DNA of 64,000 nucleotides from Phytopseudomonas dryadis (GTDB taxonomy: Bacteria > Pseudomonadota > Gammaproteobacteria > Pseudomonadales > Pseudomonadaceae): contig NZ_QJUM01000027.1 in assembly GCF_004327355.1 (NCBI RefSeq), positions 27,473 through 91,472 of the forward strand, in the 5' to 3' direction. Position numbers and translations under genes: made by a program. Within the stretch, counting starts at the first letter, position 1; every line of letters begins with the position of its first letter. Shown here piece after piece: positions 58,095 through 64,000 of this stretch. Below the pieces are notes generated by a model that was not told where the DNA came from, searched no databases, and saw only the letters and a list, made by a program, of their open reading frames with translations.

Positions 58095-59285
58095 ATGAGC
58101 GAATACTCCCTGTTTACCTCCGAGTCCGTGTCCGAAGGTCATCCGGACAAGATCGCCGACCAGATTTCCGATGCCGTGCTCGACGCCATCATCGCCAAGG
58201 ACAAGCACGCCCGCGTGGCCTGCGAAACCCTGGTCAAGACCGGCGTGGCCATCGTCGCCGGCGAAGTCACCACCAGTGCCTGGGTCGACCTGGAGGAACT
58301 GGTGCGCAAGGTCATCTGCGACATCGGCTACACCAGCTCGGACGTCGGCTTCGACGGCAACACCTGCGGCATCATCAACATCATCGGCAAGCAGTCCCCG
58401 GACATCAACCAGGGCGTCGACCGGGCCAGGCCGGAAGACCAGGGCGCCGGTGACCAGGGCCTGATGTTCGGCTACGCCAGCAACGAAACCGACGTGCTGA
58501 TGCCGGCGCCGATCCGTTTCTCCCACGCCCTGGTCGAGCGCCAGGCCGAGGCGCGCAAGTCCGGCCTGCTGCCGTGGCTGCGGCCGGATGCCAAGAGCCA
58601 GGTGACCTGCCGCTACGAAGGCGGCAAGGTGGTCGGTGTCGACGCCATCGTGCTGTCCACCCAGCACAACCCGGAAGTCAGCTACAAGGACCTGCGCGAA
58701 GGCGTGATGGAGCTGATCGTCAAGCACGCGATCCCGGCCGAGCTGCTGCACAAGGACACCCAGTTCCACATCAACCCCACCGGCAATTTCGTCATCGGCG
58801 GCCCGGTGGGCGATTGCGGCCTGACCGGACGCAAGATCATCGTCGACTCCTACGGCGGCATGGCCCGCCATGGCGGCGGCGCCTTCTCCGGCAAGGACCC
58901 TTCCAAGGTCGACCGCAGCGCGGCCTACGCCGGCCGCTACGTGGCCAAGAACATCGTTGCCGCGGGCCTGGCCGAGCGCTGCGAGATCCAGGTCTCCTAC
59001 GCCATCGGCGTGGCCCAGCCGACGTCCATCTCGATCAACACCTTCGGCAGCGGGCGGATCAGCGACGAGAAGATCATCAAGCTGGTACGCGAGCACTTCG
59101 ACCTGCGTCCCTACGCGATCACCCGGATGCTCGACCTGCTGCACCCGATGTATCAGCCGACCGCGGCCTATGGCCACTTCGGCCGTACCCCGGTGGAAAT
59201 GACCGTGGAAGGCGACACCTTCACCGCCTTTACCTGGGAACGCACCGACCGGGCCGCCGACCTGCGCACCGCTGCCGGCTTGTAA
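58095..59285 (+). CDS. metK: S-adenosylmethionine synthase
   Basis: The product is 396 residues and makes S-adenosylmethionine from methionine and ATP in the cytoplasm. Conserved stretches are SEGHPDKIADQISDAVLDA near residue 12, GDQGLMFGYASNETD (about 120-134), and the glycine-rich GGGAFSGKDPSKVDRSAAYA loop near 258. The start ATG follows the regulator gene by 12 nt and has a weak ribosome site (GGACAA). A strong terminator follows. The gene is part of the conserved Pseudomonas block running from metK to fba. Confidence 0.98.
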   Translation: MSEYSLFTSESVSEGHPDKIADQISDAVLDAIIAKDKHARVACETLVKTGVAIVAGEVTTSAWVDLEELVRKVICDIGYTSSDVGFDGNTCGIINIIGKQSPDINQGVDRARPEDQGAGDQGLMFGYASNETDVLMPAPIRFSHALVERQAEARKSGLLPWLRPDAKSQVTCRYEGGKVVGVDAIVLSTQHNPEVSYKDLREGVMELIVKHAIPAELLHKDTQFHINPTGNFVIGGPVGDCGLTGRKIIVDSYGGMARHGGGAFSGKDPSKVDRSAAYAGRYVAKNIVAAGLAERCEIQVSYAIGVAQPTSISINTFGSGRISDEKIIKLVREHFDLRPYAITRMLDLLHPMYQPTAAYGHFGRTPVEMTVEGDTFTAFTWERTDRAADLRTAAGL

Positions 59286-59302
59286 GCCCTGGTGTAATAC
59301 CA

Positions 59303-59332
59303 AGAGCCCCGCCCTGTGCGGGGCTCTTTGTT
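59303..59332 (+). terminator. Intrinsic terminator of metK
   Basis: AGAGCCCCGC (59303-59312) and GCGGGGCTCT (59318-59327) form a ten-bp stem with a five-nt loop, followed by TTGTT. Confidence 0.9.
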
Positions 59333-59424
59333 ACCGGCAATCGGCCCCCATAAAACCACACTTTATTACAAACCCACATTCATGGGATTCTGCGCACTCA
59401 GCCATCCAACTGTGGAGCATCCCA

Positions 59425-59679
59425 ATGAGCCGCCTGACCATCGATGTATCCGAACAGCAGCACCAGACGCTCAAGGCCATGGCCGCGCTGGAAGGCAAGA
59501 CCATCAAACAATATGCCCTCGAACGCCTGTTTCCAGCCTCTGCCGGGGAGCAACAAGCGCTGCAAGAGCTGAAAGACCTGCTCGCCGAACGCATTGCCGA
59601 AGCCCGGCGCGGCGAGGTGGTGGAAGACAGCGTCACTAACATCGCGGAAGAAGTATTGCGTCAGGATCAGGCGGTATGA
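59425..59679 (+). CDS. ParD-like antitoxin (type II toxin-antitoxin)
   Basis: The product is 84 residues. The N-terminal part reads as a ribbon-helix-helix DNA-binding unit (SRLTIDVSEQQHQTLKAMAA), and the C-terminal acidic/hydrophobic tail would bind the toxin. The ribosome site GGAG lies seven nt before the ATG. Its stop overlaps the start of the toxin frame by four nt, the usual coupling in such pairs. The toxin is broken by a frameshift, so the antitoxin may be an orphan remnant. Confidence 0.8.
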   Translation: MSRLTIDVSEQQHQTLKAMAALEGKTIKQYALERLFPASAGEQQALQELKDLLAERIAEARRGEVVEDSVTNIAEEVLRQDQAV

Positions 59680-59986
59680 CACGCCCCTATGTCCTCACCC
59701 AGGGCGCTGCCGCCGACCTGCGCGACATCGTCCGATACACCATCGGGCAGTGGGGCGAAACGCAGTGCCGGGCCTATATCGCGCAGATAGAAGAGGCCGC
59801 CAGCGAGCTGGCACGCGGACAAGGCGCATTCAAACACCTGATGATCTGTACCCTGGCCTGCGGATGCGGCTGAGCGGACGACATTACCTCTTCTGCCTGC
59901 CACAAACCGGTCGTCCGGCGCTTATTCTGGCCATCCTGCATGAGCGGATGGATCTTATGGGCCGGCTCAAGGAAAGGCTGAAGTAA
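59676..59986 (+). pseudogene. Frameshifted ParE/RelE-like toxin
   Basis: The first part reads MTRPYVLTQGAAADLRDIVR ... ELARGQGAFKHL in one frame and then stops at a TGA (59871-59873). In another frame the sequence continues as DDLYPGLRMRLSGRHYLFCL ... ILAILHERMDLMGRLKERLK to 59986, which is the usual ParE ending. Rejoining needs one extra base near 59839-59841 (cac-ct[g]-gat), so a single-base deletion is the simplest explanation. A sequencing error in the source or a programmed shift remain possible. Confidence 0.75.
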
Positions 59987-60065
59987 CCATCATCACGACT
60001 GTGCAGCCAACTCCACGGTTCGGCCGATGAAGGCAATACATGCATGGGGTATAGACAACGAAAAA

Positions 60066-60093
60066 AGCCCCGTGGGGTCACCTCCACGGGGCT
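60066..60093. terminator. Bidirectional terminator between the toxin remnant and a small secreted-protein gene
   Basis: AGCCCCGTGG (60066-60075) and CCACGGGGCT (60084-60093) form a ten-bp stem with an eight-nt loop. T-runs follow on both strands (six Ts on the minus strand). Confidence 0.85.
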
Positions 60094-60120
60094 TTCTCGT
60101 GTCGCTAAACGGCAGGCCGC

Positions 60121-60447
60121 TCACTTGCCGAACAGCGAACCCAGGCCCTTCAGGGTTTCGGTGGCAGCGGTGATGTTCTCGGCGGTCGAACCGGCCTGCA
60201 CCTGCTGCTGGGTATCCTGCGCGGACGCAGTGGTGTTGCCGCCCAACTGATCGCAGCCGCCCTCGACCTGCGCCAGGGTGTCGTCGACGGCCTGATTGCC
60301 GAGCAGTTGAGTCAGTTGCTTGGCCTGGGCCAGCTTGTCGGCGTTGGCGGAGAGTTTTTGCTGGCACTTGACCTGAGCATCGTCGGCTTGCGCGTATACG
60401 CTGCCGAAGGCCAGAGCGGCGGCACACAACAGAATGGAAGGACGCAT
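60121..60447 (-). CDS. Small secreted protein, function unknown
   Basis: The product is 108 residues. A signal peptide (LLCAAALAFGSVYA) precedes a mature part rich in alanine, glutamine and leucine, with two cysteines (CQQ and GGCDQ) that could form a disulfide. Most of it looks helical. The start at 60447 was chosen because it sits at the head of the signal peptide; the longer upstream frame is noncoding-like. AGGGG lies about ten nt upstream. A strong terminator follows. I do not recognise the family. Confidence 0.75.
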   Translation of the reverse strand: MRPSILLCAAALAFGSVYAQADDAQVKCQQKLSANADKLAQAKQLTQLLGNQAVDDTLAQVEGGCDQLGGNTTASAQDTQQQVQAGSTAENITAATETLKGLGSLFGK

Positions 60448-60590
60448 GACTGTAGACCCCTGAGCATGAGGCCCGGCACATCGAGTCCCGCCGCCGGGCA
60501 AATCCGTTTGATGTGCGGGAATGGCGGAAACTTTATCACCGCCCCCGGGACACGACAAACCCCGAAAATGCCAGCCAGTGCCCAATCCCG

Positions 60591-60685
60591 ACAGGCCGTT
60601 GAAAAACGTTGACGACGACTGCCTGGATGCAGGCGGTAGAGCGACGCAGGGCGCCAAGGCCGAGGTAGTTTTTCAAGCGCCTGAT
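60591..60685. repeat. Short GTTGAAAAAC inverted-repeat element, copy B
   Basis: ACAGGCCGTTGAAAAACGTTG at the left and GTAGTTTTTCAAGCGCCTGA at the right are inverses. The centre includes GCGACGCAGGGCG. It shares arms and centre with the element at 50298-50360, in opposite orientation. Confidence 0.7.
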
Positions 60686-60769
60686 GAATCTCCTGGGCGC
60701 GCTATTTGCCCCCCTCAGGATCAACGGCTAGCCTGAGCCAATCATCGTCCGAGCAAGGAAGCTCCGCCC

Positions 60770-62437
60770 ATGAAACGCTGGATCGCCACGTCCGTTTGCG
60801 GCCTGCTGTCCCTCACCGCCCATGCCGCTGACTGCCCCGAACAAACGCCGCAGCACAACCAGCAGCTCGACGCCCTCGCCGAACGGATCGCCCTCTGGGA
60901 CGATGCCTATCACCGCCAGGGCCGCTCACTGGTCAGCGACGAGCTGTACGACCAGGCGCGCGCCCGCCTGGAGCAATGGCAGCGCTGCGCCGACGCGCCG
61001 GCCCTGGCCGACCCGCTGGCGGGCGCCGGCGGCCCGTTGCCACACCCCATCGCGCAGACCGGCCTGCGCAAACTGGCCGATGAACGCGCCGTGGAAGACT
61101 GGATCGCGCCACGCGACAACCTGTGGATTCAGCCCAAGGTCGATGGCGTGGCGGTCACCCTGGTGTACCGCGCCGGCCGCCTGCAGAGCCTGATCAGTCG
61201 CGGCGATGGCCGCAGCGGCCAAGACTGGACGGCGCACGCGCAACGCATCGCCAGCATACCCAAGCAGCTTGCGGACAGCAGCACCATCACCCTGCAGGGC
61301 GAGCTGTACTGGCGCCTGAGCCGGCACGTCCAGGCGCAGCGAGGTGGCGTTGCGGCGCGCAGCACCATCGCCGGGCTCATGGCCCGACACACCCTCGGCG
61401 AGGCCGAGGCAGCGGGCATCGGCCTGTTCGTCTGGGACTGGCCCGACGGCCCGGCGGATATGCAGCAGCGCCTGACCCGCCTGGTCCGACTGGGCTTCGC
61501 CGACAGCGGCCGCTACAGCCAGCCGGTCGCCAGCCTCGCCGAGGCCCGCACGTGGCGCGAGCACTGGTACCGCAGCCCGCTGCCGTTCGCCAGCGATGGC
61601 GTGGTGCTGCGCCAGGGCAAGCGCCCGCCGGGCAGCCGCTGGCGGGCCGAACCTCCACGCTGGGCAGCGGCCTGGAAGTACCCGGCGAGCCAGGCGCTGG
61701 CGGTGGTCGAGGCGGTCGATTTCAGCATCGGCCGCAGTGGCCGCATCACCCCGGTGTTGCGCCTGCAGCCAGTCAGGCTCGATGACCGCGCCATCCGCGC
61801 GGTCAGTGCCGGCTCGCTCGCACGCTGGCAGCAGCTGGATATCCGTCCCGGCGATCAGGTCGCCATCCGCCTCGCCGGACAATCCATCCCGCGCCTCGAC
61901 GGAGTCGTGCTACACAGCGTGCCGCGCCCGGACCTCGCCGCGCCGCACCATGACGACTATCACGCGCTGAGCTGCTGGCGCGCCACGGCGTCCTGCTCCA
62001 GTCAGTTCCACGCCCGCCTGACCTGGCTCAGCGGCAAGCAGGGCCTGGCCCTGCCCGGCGTCGGGGCGGGTAGCTGGGACAGGTTGCTGCAGGCCCAGGC
62101 CGTCGACGGCCTGCTCGACTGGCTGGAGCTCTCGGAAGAGCAGTTGCGCACGGTGGCGGGGCTTGGCCCGCGCCGCGCCGCACAACTGAGCCAGAGTTTC
62201 GCCCTGGCCCGGCAACGGCCTTTCGCCGACTGGCTGCGCGCACTGGGGCCACCGGGTGGCAGCGACGCGCTGGTGGCGCGGAACTGGGCGCAGCTGACGC
62301 AACGCAGCGCGGCCCACTGGCAGCGCCAGCCCGGCATAGGCCCGGGTCGCGCCGCACAACTGCAGGCCTTCTTCGCCCATGAGGAGGTACTGGCCCTGGG
62401 CGAACGCCTGCGCCAGGCCGGCATCGACGGTTTCTGA
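60770..62437 (+). CDS. ligB: NAD-dependent DNA ligase LigB
   Basis: The product is 555 residues, the typical LigB length and shorter than LigA. The adenylation site is KVDG (residues about 122-125) in WIQPKVDGVAVTLVYRAGRL. An oligonucleotide-binding region follows (SIGRSGRITPVLRLQPVRLD), then helix-hairpin-helix repeats near the C-terminus (VAGLGPRRAAQLSQSF, QPGIGPGRAAQLQAFF). There is no BRCT domain, as usual in LigB. The N-terminus (MKRWIATSVCGLLSLTAHA) looks like a signal peptide, also seen in LigB of other bacteria; the meaning is unclear. AAGGAAG lies eight nt before the ATG. Confidence 0.93.
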   Translation: MKRWIATSVCGLLSLTAHAADCPEQTPQHNQQLDALAERIALWDDAYHRQGRSLVSDELYDQARARLEQWQRCADAPALADPLAGAGGPLPHPIAQTGLRKLADERAVEDWIAPRDNLWIQPKVDGVAVTLVYRAGRLQSLISRGDGRSGQDWTAHAQRIASIPKQLADSSTITLQGELYWRLSRHVQAQRGGVAARSTIAGLMARHTLGEAEAAGIGLFVWDWPDGPADMQQRLTRLVRLGFADSGRYSQPVASLAEARTWREHWYRSPLPFASDGVVLRQGKRPPGSRWRAEPPRWAAAWKYPASQALAVVEAVDFSIGRSGRITPVLRLQPVRLDDRAIRAVSAGSLARWQQLDIRPGDQVAIRLAGQSIPRLDGVVLHSVPRPDLAAPHHDDYHALSCWRATASCSSQFHARLTWLSGKQGLALPGVGAGSWDRLLQAQAVDGLLDWLELSEEQLRTVAGLGPRRAAQLSQSFALARQRPFADWLRALGPPGGSDALVARNWAQLTQRSAAHWQRQPGIGPGRAAQLQAFFAHEEVLALGERLRQAGIDGF

Positions 62438-62443
62438 AACTCA

Positions 62444-62480
62444 GAGCCTGTTTTTAACGCCGCAGCCTTTGAACAGGCTC
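62444..62480. terminator. Inverted repeat between convergent ligB and cytochrome genes
   Basis: GAGCCTGTT (62444-62452) pairs with AACAGGCTC (62472-62480) across a 19-nt loop that contains a T-run. It lies right after the ligB stop and next to the convergent cytochrome stop, so it may serve both. Confidence 0.5.
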
Positions 62481-62924
62481 TCAATAGGCGCGAAAGGATT
62501 CGTGACAGGTCTTGCAGGCGCTTTCGACCCGTTGCAGCGGCGCCTGCAGATCGCCGCGCGCCACGTCCGCCTGCGTGGCCACCCGCAGCAGCGCCGCGGT
62601 GGCGCTTTCCAGTTCGTCGGCCAATTGCTGGAAATGCGCCTGCTGCTGCCACACCTCGGGCCTGGCCGTACTGCGCTGGTCGGCGTCGACCTGCGGGAAA
62701 TGCTGCCAGGGCTGTGACGCCAGCTCGTCCAGATGGCGGGCGCCCTCGGCGAAGCGGCGCTCGTCATAGCGGATGCGCCCGCGGAGCATGCCGCCCAGCT
62801 CCTCGCTGGTCTTGAGCATCTGCTTGAACAGGCTTTGCCGCAGGCCCTCGGGCGAATCGGGGTCGACGCCACCGCAGGCGCTGAGCAGCAGGCAGGCAAG
62901 CAGGGCGAGGTGGATCGAACGCAT
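62481..62924 (-). CDS. c'-type (class II) cytochrome lipoprotein
   Basis: The product is 147 residues. A lipoprotein signal ends at LLLSACGG. The C-terminal heme-binding motif is CKTCH (about residues 138-142), followed by ESFRAY, as in class II cytochromes c', which bind heme near the C-terminus of a four-helix bundle. Helical segments with many glutamines and alanines lie between. It is periplasmic, tethered to a membrane. The start at MRSIHLALL was preferred over an upstream ATG because it heads the signal. Confidence 0.85.
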   Translation of the reverse strand: MRSIHLALLACLLLSACGGVDPDSPEGLRQSLFKQMLKTSEELGGMLRGRIRYDERRFAEGARHLDELASQPWQHFPQVDADQRSTARPEVWQQQAHFQQLADELESATAALLRVATQADVARGDLQAPLQRVESACKTCHESFRAY

Positions 62925-63014
62925 GGGGGATCTGCTCAGGTGTCGGCACAAACCGCCAGTATCACCACTCGATCGGCTACGGCCAAGTGCGCGCTGTCGT
63001 CGAGCCCGTCGGGC

Positions 63015-63404
63015 TCACTCCTTGAACTGGTCGCGGATATAGGTGATTTCGGTCTTGCCGTGGGGCGCCGGATGGCCGTCCTCACCCAGGTTGACGAATA
63101 CCAGCCGGTCGACGGTCAGGATACTCTTGCGGGTGATCTTGTTGCGCACTTCGCAACGCAGGGTCAGCGAGGTGCGGCCGAACTCGGTGGCGGTGATGCC
63201 CAGTTCGATGATGTCGCTCTGGCGCGCCGAACTGACGAAGTTGATTTCCGAAATCAGCTTGGTCACCACGCGCTGGCTACCGAGCTGGATGATGGCGTAG
63301 ATGGCCGCCTCCTCGTCGATCCACTTCAGCAGGCTGCCGCCGAACAGGGTGCCATTGGGGTTGAGGTCTTCGGGCTTGACCCATTTGCGGGTATGGAAAT
63401 TCAT
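63015..63404 (-). CDS. Acyl-CoA thioesterase (hotdog fold, YciA-like)
   Basis: The product is 129 residues. It shows the hotdog acyl-CoA thioesterase pattern: NPNGTLFGGSLLKWIDEEAA followed by AIIQLGSQRVVTKLISEINF. The start at MNFHTRKWV has GGAG six nt upstream. The predicted product hydrolyses acyl-CoA in the cytoplasm; the preferred chain length cannot be told. The gene is preceded upstream by a repeat-rich region and shares no operon with neighbours. Confidence 0.88.
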   Translation of the reverse strand: MNFHTRKWVKPEDLNPNGTLFGGSLLKWIDEEAAIYAIIQLGSQRVVTKLISEINFVSSARQSDIIELGITATEFGRTSLTLRCEVRNKITRKSILTVDRLVFVNLGEDGHPAPHGKTEITYIRDQFKE

Positions 63405-63498
63405 CCTCTGCTCCTTTGTCGTCCGTTGCCGGGTGGCCATGATTGCAGGCCGGGACAGGTTCTGTCCCGGCAAAAAAACCAATCACGACCATAGTCCT

Positions 63499-63764
63499 AG
63501 GGTCTGTTGACGTTTCACGCACGGCCGCGCCGGAGCCCGTTTTGCCGCGAGGCAAGGCATGAGCCGCGAAGTTTAGCGGGCTAAATGAGCCGGCGAGAAA
63601 CGCAGCATCGCGACAAAACGGGCCCGGCCCTGCGGGTTGCGCGGAAAATCTCGCCATGCGTTGTTGGAGGACTTGGCAAGGGAACGCCATTCCCGGCGTC
63701 CTCCGCCTAGCCTGGCGAGATTTCTCGCGGCAACGCGGCTCGCGCTGAAACGTCAACAGACCCT
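63499..63764. mobile_element. 266-bp MITE-like element with 19-bp perfect inverted ends
   Basis: AGGGTCTGTTGACGTTTCA (63499-63517) is an exact inverse of TGAAACGTCAACAGACCCT (63746-63764). Internal arms also fold: AAATCTCGCCA pairs with TGGCGAGATTT, and the flanks of the centre with GCGACAAAACGGGCC. No open frame encodes a transposase. Non-autonomous elements of this kind occur in many Pseudomonas genomes. Confidence 0.75.
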
Positions 63765-63768
63765 GGGC

Positions 63769-63798
63769 CTGTAGCAGCCGCGACCTCGCGGCGAATCG
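63769..63798. repeat. REP-like sequence next to the MITE
   Basis: CCTGTAGCAGCCGCGACCTC followed by GCGGCGAATCG matches the reverse of the Pseudomonas REP pattern. The rest of the sequence to 64,000 shows no supported gene. A weak GTG with GGAGG upstream lies near 63,936 and would run off the window. Confidence 0.5.
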
Positions 63799-64000
63799 TG
63801 GCCATAGCGCGATTTTGCAGCATGGCTGCCCTCGCATCGCGCCGAGGTCGACGCTCCTTGTATGTTGAGCTTGTCTGTCAACAACCATGACGGAAGCAGT
63901 TACCGGGGAGGCCGTTCGCTCCTGGAGGCACCTTGCGTGACCTCGCCTGTAGAGTGGCCCCCCGCCTCATTACCACTACGTGGAGTATCCCGAAGCCGGA

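Noticed and set aside
1..64000. CRISPR array, tRNA, rRNA or transposase gene
   Set aside because: None was seen; the regular repeats present are coding repeats (TSP3) or short intergenic elements.

Overview
The window looks like a high-GC gamma-proteobacterial chromosome, almost certainly a Pseudomonas or close relative. The block fba, pgk, epd, tktA, ArsR-type regulator/methyltransferase, metK keeps the order I recall for P. aeruginosa (metK-PA0547-tktA-epd-pgk-fda). Pseudomonas-type REP sequences and small inverted-repeat elements lie between genes. No rRNA, tRNA, CRISPR array, transposase or phage gene was seen.

Region 1 (1-41,682, minus strand) is one open frame of 13,894 codons that starts at 41,682 and leaves the window still open. 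It encodes a giant exported protein, well above 1 MDa. A signal peptide comes first. An array of Ig-like domains follows, then about 11 kb of LVIVD/propeller-like stretches mixed with TIG and SbsA-type Ig domains, then more propeller-like and Ig-like sequence. The C-terminal third is a modular tail in which thrombospondin type 3 calcium-binding blocks, Ig domains, carboxypeptidase-regulatory-like domains and a repeated domain with an SSGD core recur in cycles.

Region 2 (41,683-44,511) is a divergent promoter region followed by a two-gene operon for an orphan GspC-like protein and a GspD secretin. No other type II secretion genes are present. The pairing of a Sec-exported giant with its own inner-membrane connector and outer-membrane gate is the most interesting feature of the window. 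It suggests that the pair redirects a type II secretion machine to this substrate. A truncated coding remnant at 44,590-44,714 may mark the edge of an inserted segment.

Region 3 (44,715-48,430, minus) holds a YgjP/DUF45 metallopeptidase, a periplasmic PQQ-type sugar dehydrogenase, a small membrane protein and a class C beta-lactamase with no ampR beside it. Region 4 (48,453-54,735, minus) is the central-carbon cluster fba, pgk, epd, tktA, with two small lipoproteins (one MliC-like) between fba and pgk.

Region 5 (54,846-64,000) has a TDT-family transporter divergent from a LysR regulator. Next come an ArsR-methyltransferase regulator with a 26-bp palindromic operator and metK. A ParD-like antitoxin with a frameshifted ParE-like toxin follows, then a small secreted protein, LigB, a c'-type cytochrome lipoprotein and an acyl-CoA thioesterase. 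The right end holds a 266-bp MITE-like element and a REP sequence.
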